Below, one piece after another: positions 8,604-16,440 of a stretch of DNA of 37,182 nucleotides. Numbering within the stretch: the first letter of the stretch is position 1; each line of letters starts with the position of its first letter. Position numbers and translations under genes: made by a program. Below the pieces are notes generated by a model. That model was not told where the DNA came from and did no database searches. It was given only the letters and a program-made list of their open reading frames with translations. The stretch is from Alteromonadaceae bacterium (GTDB lineage Bacteria; Pseudomonadota; Gammaproteobacteria; Enterobacterales; Alteromonadaceae), in assembly GCA_013216015.1 (NCBI GenBank), contig JABSOI010000060.1:1-37182 (forward strand), given 5' to 3'.

Positions 8604-8618
8604 TTTTTTATCTTGAGT
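8585..8618 (+). repeat. RIT left terminal inverted repeat
   Basis: 34 bases beginning GGTGCATTATCACGAG and ending ATCTTGAGT, an exact inverted copy of 12078-12111. The first seven bases are also the tnpC target sequence. Confidence 0.95.
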
Positions 8619-8754
8619 ACAGTTTCAATGAATCTGTTTTATATAGTAATTTCTTATTTATTTAGCTGGATAAAATTTTATATTTTTGGAGTTATTTTGA
8701 AATTATAACGCATCTTAATTGTCCTAAATACTACATGATGTAATAAAGTAGTTG

Positions 8755-9984
8755 ATGATGTCAAAAGCTCATTTACCACAGTATCCGTTGTATACTGCAA
8801 CTGAAAACGTTTGGCGCGAGAATCATTGTTTAAAGGAAACATCGATCAGTCTTTACCGCCTATGGGTTTGTCGGTTCATAACCTATTGTCAAAATAAGCA
8901 GTTAGATGAATATGCACAATTGACCTTGATTGGTGTATCTAAGTTTGCCTTCTGGTATGCACGTAACCACGATATAAATAGAAATAATGCCATTTGTATT
9001 GCAAGAAGTGCATTAAAAACTTGGTCAAATGCCTTACAAATATTGGGGAGACCAGTCCCATTGTGGTCTCAAGTAATTTCAAATACTTCGCATACCCCGA
9101 TTATAAAAGCATTCTCAAATTACTTGCACGATAATTGTGGTAATGCCTCTAGCACTATTCATAAAAAGATTCATCACATCAACAGCTTTAAGGTTTTCCT
9201 AAACCAGCAAGAGGATAAGCTGTTAAACATAAAATTACAGGATATTGATGAGTTCATTTCAATCTGTAGTAAGCGCTATTCACAGTCTACGACTTCTGAC
9301 ATCTGCTCTAGCCTCCGTAGCTTCACCCGATATTTACTAATAAGTGAACGTATCAGTGTTGATCTAGCACCATCAATATTATCGCCGAAATTTACAAAAT
9401 TTGAACGCCCACATAAAGTGCTCCCATGGGATGATGTATGCAATATCTTGCAGGCAATTAACAGGGAAACCCCATGCGGAATGCGGGATTATGCATTGTT
9501 ACTGATGATGAGCGTTTATGGTTTTGGTGCGGGAGAAGTGATTGGGTTAACGCTTGATGATATTGATTGGAAAGCATCCACAATCCATGTCACACGTCCA
9601 AAAACCAAGGTTGAATTTCAACTACCATTACTGCCCGCAGTAGGAGAGGCAGTTGCAAATTACCTTCGTTTTGGGCGCCCATGCCATACATTAAGTCGCC
9701 ACTTGTTCGTTATAATGCGAAGCCCACATACGAAATTGGCATGTGCAGTCACCATACGACATATTCTTCACACTCATGCTAAACGAGCTGGCGTAACTGC
9801 TGATTTTCTTGGTACTCACGTTTTACGCCACACTCATGCCTGTCGACAAATTGATTTAGGTACACCAGTACCAATCATTGGTGACATTCTTGGTCATTCG
9901 GACCCAGCATCCACCTCTGCTTATATTCGTGTATCCATTAACCATTTACGGGAAATATCACTGCAGGTGCCGTCATGTCAATGA
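8755..9984 (+). CDS. ritA: RIT tyrosine recombinase, first gene (RitA-type)
   Basis: About 409 residues with a SAM-like N-terminal core-binding domain and a C-terminal tyrosine-recombinase catalytic domain. The box II motif HVLRHTHA, the later LGHSDPASTSAYI with the nucleophilic Tyr, and a Lys in the beta-hairpin (RPKTKVEF) are present. The box I arginine, usually in TGLRxGE, is absent: the equivalent stretch reads YGFGAGEVIGL. ATG 8755 or 8758 is the likely start; no strong Shine-Dalgarno is visible. It overlaps the next gene by 10 bases. The missing arginine suggests weak or no cleavage by this subunit, or a structural role beside the other two recombinases. Confidence 0.9.
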   Translation: MMSKAHLPQYPLYTATENVWRENHCLKETSISLYRLWVCRFITYCQNKQLDEYAQLTLIGVSKFAFWYARNHDINRNNAICIARSALKTWSNALQILGRPVPLWSQVISNTSHTPIIKAFSNYLHDNCGNASSTIHKKIHHINSFKVFLNQQEDKLLNIKLQDIDEFISICSKRYSQSTTSDICSSLRSFTRYLLISERISVDLAPSILSPKFTKFERPHKVLPWDDVCNILQAINRETPCGMRDYALLLMMSVYGFGAGEVIGLTLDDIDWKASTIHVTRPKTKVEFQLPLLPAVGEAVANYLRFGRPCHTLSRHLFVIMRSPHTKLACAVTIRHILHTHAKRAGVTADFLGTHVLRHTHACRQIDLGTPVPIIGDILGHSDPASTSAYIRVSINHLREISLQVPSCQ

Positions 9985-10958
9985 TTAAGCTTATAACTCT
10001 GGCTAGCAATATTGATAACTTTTTGAATTTTAAACGCGCATTGGGGTACCCCTATCAGCGAGGGGAAGCAACATTAAAAAGCTTTCTCCATTTTGCTCAA
10101 CAACATGGAACGAAAGCTAAGACAAAGGATTGCACTATCATTATTTTTGAGGTCACTCTAGATAAATGGTTGTACCGGATAGAAGGACGAAAACCTGTTA
10201 CATTAGCTAACGATTTAGGAGTGATCCGCCAACTTTGTTTATACTGTCGTCGCTATGATCCAAAAATGTTTGTGCCAAAAATCGCTTTAGCACCACAAAC
10301 TGAATCCGTGTATACACCTTATATTTTTTCTCATAAAGAAATAATGCTTCTTTTACAGGCTGCAATTCAACACACAGGTAAAAATATATGGGCAGTAATG
10401 CTATATACACTACTCCTTGTTCTTTATTGTACCGGATTGCGTTTTGGTGAGGCTATAAGGTTGCATCTGTCTGAAGTCGATTTGGAACAGCAAGTATTCC
10501 TGATCCGTGCAAGTAAAGGGCGAACACGCTGGGTTCCATTTGGTAAAGATCTAGCACAGAAGCTAAAGACGTACCTAGACAGAAGATCCGAAATTTTAAC
10601 AACAAAAAACTTAAATTACGAATATATGTTGTTCATTGGTCTCAATGGTAAACCTCTAACAATGTACGCAGCGTCAAATGCCGTTAGAAAACTTCTCCGA
10701 AAACAGGGATTAAAACCAGAAAAAGGTCGATTAGGGCCACGACCATTTGATTTCAGACACACATTTGCAGTACACCGCCTAACAGAGTGGTATCACCAAA
10801 ATATTGATATTCATGCTCAGCTTCCCTGGCTATCTGCTTACATGGGACATGTTAATCTATTGGGTACTGAAGCTTATTTACGTGCCACACCAGAGCTACT
10901 TCAATTTGCTAGTAATCGCTTTGAACATCGTTTTAAAAATACAGAAGAAATATCATGA
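9975..10958 (+). CDS. ritB: RIT tyrosine recombinase, second gene (RitB-type)
   Basis: 327 residues. Box I is complete (CTGLRFGEAIRL) and the hairpin Lys is in SKGRTRWVPF. Box II reads FDFRHTFAVHRL, with Asp where His is usual, and MGHVNLLGTEAYLR supplies the second His and the Tyr. It is shorter than the first gene. The start ATG 9975 lies inside the end of ritA (an alternative ATG is at 9981) and its stop overlaps ritC by 4 bases (ATGA). The three genes are therefore translated as a coupled unit, consistent with a hetero-oligomeric recombinase complex. Confidence 0.9.
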   Translation: MSMIKLITLASNIDNFLNFKRALGYPYQRGEATLKSFLHFAQQHGTKAKTKDCTIIIFEVTLDKWLYRIEGRKPVTLANDLGVIRQLCLYCRRYDPKMFVPKIALAPQTESVYTPYIFSHKEIMLLLQAAIQHTGKNIWAVMLYTLLLVLYCTGLRFGEAIRLHLSEVDLEQQVFLIRASKGRTRWVPFGKDLAQKLKTYLDRRSEILTTKNLNYEYMLFIGLNGKPLTMYAASNAVRKLLRKQGLKPEKGRLGPRPFDFRHTFAVHRLTEWYHQNIDIHAQLPWLSAYMGHVNLLGTEAYLRATPELLQFASNRFEHRFKNTEEIS

Positions 10959-11971
10959 CCCATACAAAATCAAATACCCTATTGGTGTTGGTGGAGTCGT
11001 TCTTCCGTGATTATCTTAAAAATGCTTGCGGAGCAAGCCATCACACCGTTCGTGCTTATAGAGATTCACTACGATTATTTTTTTGTTTTTTGGCGGATTA
11101 CAAAAATGGGGACGTAGCAAGTTTGCGACTTGAAGATCTACATGTTGAAGCGGTTACAGCATTTCTTACCCATTTAGAAGTTAAGCGCAGCAATACCGTT
11201 GCAAGTCGTAACTATAGACTTGCTGCCATTCGGTGTTTTTTTAAACACTTGATCCGTCATGATTTACAACGTGCAGATCAATATTATCGTGTACTTGCTA
11301 TGCCTTTGAAAAGGACACACGTACCTCTTGCAACTTATTTAGAACCCGAAGACGTTCGATTATTGATAAAACAACCTGATCGTAGTACTTCTTCCGGTGC
11401 TCGCGATTATGCATTATTACTTTTCCTCTATAATACCGGAGCACGTATTAGCGAAGCTCTTTCAATATGTGCTAACGATTTGAGCATGATCAAACCACAA
11501 CAAGTACGCTTGCACGGCAAAGGAAATAAAGACAGATTATGTCCCTTATGGCGTGATACTGTAAAAGCCTTGCTACTTTTACCTAATGCTCAAAAGGGTA
11601 AACATCTTGATCCATTATTTTGTAATCGAAATGGTGTTGCGCTGAGTCGTGATGGTGCTGCTTATATATTACGTAAATACGTAACACTTGCAGCGAAAGA
11701 AGCCCCTGAACTTAAAAAACTTAAAATAACTCCACATGTGATGAGACATAGCTGCGCAGTAGCGTTACTGCAAGCCGGTGTTGACATTACTGTAATCCGA
11801 GACTATTTGGGTCATGCTAGCATAGCCACTACTAATAGATATATTATGACAAATCTTCAAATGAAACGTGATGCCCTTGAAAAATTTTGGGATCAATCGG
11901 GTTTATCTCCATCAGATTCAAAGCCCTGGAAACCAACACCTGATTTACTTAAATTTCTAACATCATTGTGA
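10955..11971 (+). CDS. ritC: RIT tyrosine recombinase, third gene (RitC-type, XerD-like)
   Basis: 338 residues, the most canonical of the trio. The N-terminal phage-integrase SAM-like domain carries HTVRAYRDSLRLFFCFL. The catalytic domain has Arg in NTGARISEAL, Lys in LHGKGNKDRLCPL, HVMRHSCAVALL and LGHASIATTNRYI with the nucleophilic Tyr. All five catalytic positions look intact. The ATGA overlap with ritB indicates coupling. Downstream there are about 100 bases and then the right inverted repeat. Confidence 0.93.
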   Translation: MTHTKSNTLLVLVESFFRDYLKNACGASHHTVRAYRDSLRLFFCFLADYKNGDVASLRLEDLHVEAVTAFLTHLEVKRSNTVASRNYRLAAIRCFFKHLIRHDLQRADQYYRVLAMPLKRTHVPLATYLEPEDVRLLIKQPDRSTSSGARDYALLLFLYNTGARISEALSICANDLSMIKPQQVRLHGKGNKDRLCPLWRDTVKALLLLPNAQKGKHLDPLFCNRNGVALSRDGAAYILRKYVTLAAKEAPELKKLKITPHVMRHSCAVALLQAGVDITVIRDYLGHASIATTNRYIMTNLQMKRDALEKFWDQSGLSPSDSKPWKPTPDLLKFLTSL

Positions 11972-12077
11972 AGAGGTTTTTTATCCAAAGTACACAGCAC
12001 GTTTAGCTATGCAAATATCCCTGTAAACCCATAGGAAGTGTACACATACCTTCGAGTAACAACAAATTCTAGAATGA

Positions 12078-12111
12078 ACTCAAGATAAAAAATCACTCGT
12101 GATAATGCACC
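12078..12111 (-). repeat. RIT right terminal inverted repeat
   Basis: Exact reverse complement of 8585-8618 over 34 bases. It includes an inverted copy (ATGCACC, 12105-12111) of the 7-bp target sequence. Confidence 0.95.
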
Positions 12112-12138
12112 TTATCCGGAGCTCCGGATAAGGTGCAT
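12105..12138. repeat. 34-bp perfect palindrome at the right RIT junction
   Basis: ATGCACC (12105-12111), the 20-bp palindrome TTATCCGGAGCTCCGGATAA (12112-12131), and GGTGCAT (12132-12138). Host tnpC sequence (GCTCGCCG) resumes at 12139. It is the candidate core of the element's attachment site. Confidence 0.95.
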
Positions 12139-12714
12139 GCTCGCCGTTATTTCGACAAGGCATTAGATATTGAACCCATTGCGGCACAAGAGGCGATTGA
12201 CCAAATTGCTCAACTTTACAAAATTGAAAGGCATATTAAAGAACACATTACTGAGTTAAGTGAAGTCTTAGCCTATCGTCAAAAACATAGCGAACCGTTA
12301 GTGACTCAGTTCTTTGCGTGGGTATATGAACAACGACAAAGAGTTGAACTAACCCCAAAAAATCCACTCACCAGAGCATTGAATTATGTCAGTGAACGTC
12401 AAACTGAGTTAAAAGTTTTTCTCAGTAATCCATCAGTACAGATGGATACAAATCACTTAGAGCGAGCACTACGCGTTATTCCAATGGGAAGAAAAAATTA
12501 TCTGTTTTGCTGGAGTGAACTTGGTGCTGAGCTGCTGGGTATTTTACAAAGCTTGTTGGTCACTTGCCGATTGCAAGAAATTAACCCCTATACTTACCTT
12601 GTTGATGTATTGCAACGGGTGAGTCTACATCCTGCGTCAAAAGTTGAAGATTTGACGCCAAGAATTTGGAAAGAGAAATTCTCTGAAAATTTTTTAACGT
12701 CAGATCTGGCTTGA
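12133..12714 (+). pseudogene. tnpC: IS66 transposase TnpC, C-terminal fragment
   Basis: From 12139 this encodes residues 320-510 of the transposase: ARRYFDKAL, then the third catalytic residue Glu427 in TNHLERALR, RKNYLFCWSELGAE and the C-terminal domain ending at 12714. A GTG at 12133 gives an open frame, but the DD residues are on the other fragment, so this piece cannot be catalytic alone. Apart from the RIT insertion I see no other lesion, implying a recent insertion. Confidence 0.95.
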
Positions 12715-12747
12715 ATGGGGTGATCTAAACCCTAAATGATCGCTTAC

Positions 12748-12755
12748 GGCGTAAC
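12748..12755 (+). repeat. IS66 target-site duplication (right copy)
   Basis: GGCGTAAC, identical to 6901-6908 on the other side of the element. The sequence is part of the REP arm that was the target. Confidence 0.93.
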
Positions 12756-12841
12756 CCATCAAAACATCAGCTTTTATTCATATTATTAGAAAGTTGCGTT
12801 CTACAAAGTGATGGGTTACGCCGTTGGCAAACGCATCCTAC
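12756..12841 (+). repeat. remainder of the interrupted REP pair (BIME-like)
   Basis: CCATCA (12756-12761) completes the left arm begun at 6882. The inverted right arm TGATGGGTTACGCCG... ends at ATCCTAC (12809-12841), with 47 bases between. Removing the IS66 and one target copy restores a roughly 110-bp inverted REP pair like the one at 22786-22890. Confidence 0.75.
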
Positions 12842-13097
12842 AACTAAAAACTTATCTGTGCTCCTGCGTTATCCGGCACACGTGCATTTATGCACTTGAA
12901 TATTGATTAATGCCACAGGAATTAGAAACAGACAACAACAAATCGATGCTTTTGCCATCCCAGCCAAAAGTGCTTTTTCATCGGGATAATTTCAGTAACA
13001 CCAATTGTACACTTTGTTACAGACGATGGATCTTGTTACGTCTTTCAAGGGCATTATTACTTATAGTTAACTTCTAAAAACAACTTAAGGAATAAAT
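12842..13097 (+). other. intergenic region upstream of the serine hydrolase gene
   Basis: No convincing gene. A 6-2-6 palindrome GTGCATTTATGCAC lies near 12883, and TTGTTAC occurs twice (about 13014 and 13033). A 55-codon frame at 12910-13076 has no family features. AAGGA just before 13098 is the ribosome site of the next gene. Confidence 0.5.
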
Positions 13098-14252
13098 ATG
13101 TATCCGTACTACCGTCTAAAATCAAAATTACTTTGCACCTCAATCGCTTTATTGTTAACTGCTTGTGGTGATTCATCACCTGAAAAACCAGTAATAATTG
13201 AAACGCCAGTCGCTATAACGATTGACTATCAGAAAATGATTGATGAAACGGTTTCAGATACCATTCCTGGCATCATATTGTTAGTAGAAACCCCGGAAAA
13301 ACAATTTATCGGCAGTGCCGGACTTGCCGATATAGAAAGCCAGGAAGCAATGCAAACATACCATATGATGCCAAATGGCAGTGCCGGAAAAAAACTGACC
13401 GCCTTGTTGGTCGCTATGCTAGAAGAAGATGGCATGTTAAACCTAGACAATACTATTAATACCTGGCTGTCTGAAGAGTTACTGTCTCAAATAGCCCATA
13501 GTGATAAAATGACCTTGCGACAATTATTGAATCATACCTCGGGTGTTTACGATTATCTCGATGATACAGATTTCAAAGAAGCGGTATTACTAGACCCTTT
13601 TTCTTTGAAAACCGATGCTTATGCTCTTCAATTTGCCTTGAATAAAGCAGCGACTTTTGAACCAGGCGCAGGCTGGGAATATTCAAACACAGGCTATTTA
13701 TTGGCTGGTCTTATTCTGGATGAAGTCTTGGGAGAGCACCATTCGAGTGAAATGCGTAATAGAATATTGAACCCGTTGGCAATGAATTCGAGTCATTATG
13801 GCGGAGTTGAAAAAGAATTAGGTGACATTATCTCTGGTTATTTTAGGTATGACAATGGCGAGGTTCTCAATACAAAAGCTTTGTATGAAAATATTGGAGT
13901 TGCTGACGCGCCGTTGGTTTCAAGCGTGGAGGATATGGCTTTGCTTTTGAAAACCATTATAAGTGACGATAGCTTTATAAGTCAGCATGTAAGGGATACA
14001 TTATTTGGTGAAGATAATCTGCAATTTATTGGGGATGGTAGCTATTACGGACAGGGAATATTTAAAGACATATTAAATGGAACATCGGTCTACCACCATG
14101 GTGGCGTTGAATCTGGTTACTCAACCACCAATATATATATTCCAGCAAGCCAAACCAGCATTACCGCATTTTTTAACTGTGGAGAGTTTGATCTTTGTGA
14201 AATTGAAACTGATGAAATGATTCATAAAATTTTGAATAACGAGCTTAAATAA
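13098..14252 (+). CDS. serine hydrolase, class C beta-lactamase-like lipoprotein
   Basis: A 384-residue lipoprotein. The signal peptide ends in the lipobox LTAC with Cys23 as the lipidation site, so it is probably anchored facing the periplasm. The penicillin-recognising fold is marked by SxxK at Ser95-Ala-Gly-Lys98, YxN at Tyr195-Ser-Asn197, and HHGGVESGY near residue 335 in place of KTG. The preceding LRQLLNHTSGVYDY is typical of the family. Such proteins include D-alanyl-D-alanine carboxypeptidases, esterases and true AmpC enzymes. The HGG box and lipid anchor favour a peptidase or esterase over an antibiotic-degrading enzyme. Start supported by TTAAGGA seven bases upstream. It stands alone. 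Confidence 0.88.
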   Translation: MYPYYRLKSKLLCTSIALLLTACGDSSPEKPVIIETPVAITIDYQKMIDETVSDTIPGIILLVETPEKQFIGSAGLADIESQEAMQTYHMMPNGSAGKKLTALLVAMLEEDGMLNLDNTINTWLSEELLSQIAHSDKMTLRQLLNHTSGVYDYLDDTDFKEAVLLDPFSLKTDAYALQFALNKAATFEPGAGWEYSNTGYLLAGLILDEVLGEHHSSEMRNRILNPLAMNSSHYGGVEKELGDIISGYFRYDNGEVLNTKALYENIGVADAPLVSSVEDMALLLKTIISDDSFISQHVRDTLFGEDNLQFIGDGSYYGQGIFKDILNGTSVYHHGGVESGYSTTNIYIPASQTSITAFFNCGEFDLCEIETDEMIHKILNNELK

Positions 14253-14413
14253 GTATCTGTTTATTTAAAAATATAAGGCGCTATAATTTTAGCTTTGACT
14301 TATTTTGCGCCTCATAGTTTTATATAGAGTAATAAACACATTGTTTGTATTAATTTTATTTCGACCAATTTCCTGCTTGAAAGATTATACGAATCTATGT
14401 TCCAGAGAAAATA

Positions 14414-14608
14414 ATGAGAATTATCAGTTGTCTGGTTTGTGTATTGCTATTGTCGTCTTGTGTATATTATAGCGTTAAGCGTGATTTTGGAATTGATAAC
14501 AAGAGGACAAAACCTGCCTGCAATACGGGGTCAAAAAAAGAAAAAGAGAAATGTAGAGCTGATTTAATAAAACTTAATGAATCAATTCAAACCCGGAAAA
14601 ATAAATAG
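14414..14608 (+). CDS. small lipoprotein, unknown function
   Basis: 64 residues: a hydrophobic signal with lipobox LSSC (Cys16), then a short charged tail rich in Lys and Glu containing two cysteines (CNTGSKKEKEKC). AGAGAAA precedes the ATG. I do not recognise a family. The lipobox position and charge pattern make it a credible small envelope lipoprotein. Confidence 0.65.
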   Translation: MRIISCLVCVLLLSSCVYYSVKRDFGIDNKRTKPACNTGSKKEKEKCRADLIKLNESIQTRKNK

Positions 14609-14790
14609 TCTTTATAACAAGTGGCGAAGATATCCATTTTAACTTGTTATAAATGCTAAGATTTAACTGGTAATGTTAAGTGTAAGATAAGTGGGGTATT
14701 TCAGGCTATTTAACTCGCAATTAATGATAAATCTCAAACATGGCAAACTAATATCTAAACACAGTAAAGATGAATGATTAAATTGAATAT

Positions 14791-14813
14791 AGACCTCGTC
14801 AAGCTGGAGGTCT
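14791..14813. terminator. hairpin between convergent genes
   Basis: Perfect 7-bp stem AGACCTC/GAGGTCT with a 9-base loop, followed by GTTATT on the plus strand. It lies in the 413-bp gap between a plus-strand lipoprotein gene and a minus-strand GNAT gene. The T run is poor, so termination is uncertain. Confidence 0.4.
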
Positions 14814-14847
14814 GTTATTCAGAGTTGCGCCTCTTAGCACAGTACCT

Positions 14848-14966
14848 AAATCCAGATTATGGCTAAAAAATGGCCGAGACCGGACGAAGCTGTAACATTC
14901 GCAGCGTCCGCTATGTAGTGAACAATCGAGCCGTTACATTGTATGATTAGTGCTGACTCTGGATTT
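14848..14966. repeat. 119-bp segment bounded by inverted AAATCCAGA
   Basis: AAATCCAGA (14848-14856) and TCTGGATTT (14958-14966) enclose a segment visibly richer in GC than its surroundings, with an internal GGACG/CGTCC stem. No open frame. It could be a MITE remnant or a small structured RNA. Confidence 0.4.
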
Positions 14967-15021
14967 TAATTTTACAGATAAAAGGGCGTGGGGTCGCAAC
15001 CCAATATTTTCGTGTATGTGG

Positions 15022-15489
15022 TTAGGAACTCAGATCTTTATACATTACAGCAACATCAACACCTAGATAATTAACTGATTTGATTAGTTGCCAACCCAAA
15101 CGTGCATATAAACCGCCGGTAAGATTTTCAGTTTGTAAATGTAATCTACGTACGCCCATTGTTAACGCGATTTCTTCAGTTTTTTTCACAAGAGCTGATG
15201 CTAAATTTTTACCTCTATGTTCAGTGACTATATAAACACCGCCTAACCAGTGTTCTTTTTCAGGGTAAATTGTCATCTCCCGAAACTTTAGTTGAGCCGC
15301 ACCCATAACTTCATCGCCATTGACGGCTAAAATAATTAGCGGGATTTCAGTTTTGTTCAGATACTCATTCAATTTAGATGATAATGAATTTATGGAAGAA
15401 TTTTCAACGTAACTTCCCCATTCATCAAAATACCATTGCGCTAATTTCGGTACTTCTTCTTTTCTATCGGCTAGAAATACAAATTTCAA
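15022..15489 (-). CDS. GNAT family N-acetyltransferase
   Basis: 155 residues. The acetyl-CoA-binding core is seen in GGVYIVTEHRGKNLASALVKKTEEIA (Q/RxxGxG/A-like loop RGKNLA), followed by the C-terminal LYARLGWQLIKSVNYLGVDVAVMYKDL. The N-terminus VPKLAQWYFDEWGSYVENSS resembles GNATs annotated as aminoglycoside- or amino-acid-type acetyltransferases, but the substrate cannot be assigned. It appears to start with TTG (15489), with GAGAG about 8 bases upstream. Monocistronic, facing the small lipoprotein gene. Confidence 0.85.
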   Translation of the reverse strand: MKFVFLADRKEEVPKLAQWYFDEWGSYVENSSINSLSSKLNEYLNKTEIPLIILAVNGDEVMGAAQLKFREMTIYPEKEHWLGGVYIVTEHRGKNLASALVKKTEEIALTMGVRRLHLQTENLTGGLYARLGWQLIKSVNYLGVDVAVMYKDLSS

Positions 15490-15520
15490 TTACAGACTCT
15501 CTACCATTATTTACAACGAC

Positions 15521-15681
15521 TATACCCGTGGTCATTCAAGATGCGGGAATTTGAGGTGAATTTGAAAGTTTATCTAAAAGGCGCTTGATTGAGCAATAGC
15601 GGGCTATTGGGATTGAAAGCAACGTAGTAGATAATCTTTTAAAACGCTTCAAAACCTGCATTTTGAATGATTACGGGTATA
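15521..15681. repeat. MITE-like palindromic element, 161 bp
   Basis: The ends TATACCCG (15521-15528) and CGGGTATA (15674-15681) extend into an imperfect inverted repeat (GTCATTCAAGATGC / GCATTTTGAATGA). The middle carries a second palindrome, CAATAGC-GG-GCTATTG (15594-15609). It occupies the gap between the divergent GNAT and HAD genes and encodes nothing. The structure is that of a non-autonomous, dispersed chromosomal repeat. Confidence 0.75.
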
Positions 15682-15811
15682 TAACTTAATCTTGAGGATA
15701 GTGCGTGTGATTTGCACTGTCCTTTATTGTTTGCTTTGCAAAGTTAAACCGCTATATTGGATCATTGTAACCAATGAAAGAAGTGGCATAGTTTATTTGT
15801 GAGGAGGTTGT

Positions 15812-16291
15812 GTGACAGAAGTTTATCTTTTTGATTGGGGTGATACGCTGATGGTTGATTTTCCCGGCGTTTTGGGGAAAATGTGTGATTGGGGAAAAGT
15901 AGCGGCTGTTACCGGAGCCAAAGAGGCTTTAGCAAGCTTGTCTCAACATGCAAAAATATATGTAGCAACAGGTGCAGCTAATTCGACTGAAGCTGAAATT
16001 GAAAAAGCCTTCGAACGAGTTGGTTTGCATTCATTTATTTCAGGTTATTTTTGTAAATATAATTTAGGTCTGGAAAAAGGTTCTCCTGATTTTCTTAATG
16101 CTATTCTCTCAAAATTAGAACAACCAGCTGAAAATGTGGCAATGGTTGGCGATAACTTCAAAAAAGATATTGAACCTGCTATTGCTGTGGGAATACAAGC
16201 TATTTGGTTTTCAGCAGATAAAAAAGATGTGCCTCCAGCTATTCCTGTTAATGTGAAAATAATTGGTAGCTTGAGTGAGCTCTACGAATAA
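15812..16291 (+). CDS. HAD-superfamily hydrolase (phosphatase-like)
   Basis: 159 residues. Motif I is FDWGDTL with Asp8 (nucleophile) and Asp11. Motif II is the Thr in VATGAANS, motif III the Lys in LEKGSPDF, and motif IV VGDNFKKDI. The short cap region places it near small nucleotide- or sugar-phosphate phosphatases of the YjjG/PGP type. The GTG start is fixed by a very strong Shine-Dalgarno GAGGAGG (15801-15807). Substrate unknown. Confidence 0.88.
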   Translation: MTEVYLFDWGDTLMVDFPGVLGKMCDWGKVAAVTGAKEALASLSQHAKIYVATGAANSTEAEIEKAFERVGLHSFISGYFCKYNLGLEKGSPDFLNAILSKLEQPAENVAMVGDNFKKDIEPAIAVGIQAIWFSADKKDVPPAIPVNVKIIGSLSELYE

Positions 16292-16440
16292 ACCGGATTT
16301 GTAGAATCGTCATGAAGTAAATAATAGCGCATTGACCTACGCATTGACTCAAAAGAAAAGTTAGTCGAAAGTCCTGGAGATTTTTGATTTTATAGTAATA
16401 TTGACTATTCTATTTTTAACAATTTAAAAAAGAGGGTGTT

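Larger units (their letters stand above)
8585..12138 (+). mobile_element. RIT (recombinase-in-trio) element inserted in IS66 tnpC
   Basis: Three overlapping tyrosine recombinase genes on one strand define a RIT element. Both ends carry a perfect 34-bp inverted repeat (8585-8618 and 12078-12111). The net insertion into tnpC is 3547 bp, flanked by a 7-bp direct repeat GGTGCAT (8585-8591 and 12132-12138). Between the right repeat and the right GGTGCAT lies a 20-bp palindrome. There is no cargo gene; the 130-160 bp outside the genes at each end hold only the repeats and the leader. All three genes are open, so the element may still be active. Confidence 0.93.
6909..12747 (+). mobile_element. IS66-family insertion sequence, itself interrupted by a RIT element
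   Basis: Inverted ends GTAAGCGATCA (6909-6919) and TGATCGCTTAC (12737-12747) are perfect over 11 bp and carry the GTAA start typical of IS66. The element is bracketed by an exact 8-bp direct repeat GGCGTAAC at 6901-6908 and 12748-12755, the expected IS66 target-duplication length. It holds the canonical tnpA-tnpB-tnpC set in order. Subtracting the 3547-bp RIT insertion leaves 2292 bp, a normal IS66 size. tnpC is split, so the copy should not transpose on its own. Confidence 0.95.

Noticed and set aside
12910-13076. 55-codon plus-strand frame before the serine hydrolase
   Set aside because: No ribosome site, no recognisable sequence, and it occupies the likely promoter region.
13098-14252. 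Antibiotic-resistance beta-lactamase
   Set aside because: The lipoprotein anchor and the HGG box instead of KTG fit the wider serine hydrolase/carboxypeptidase group; resistance cannot be claimed.
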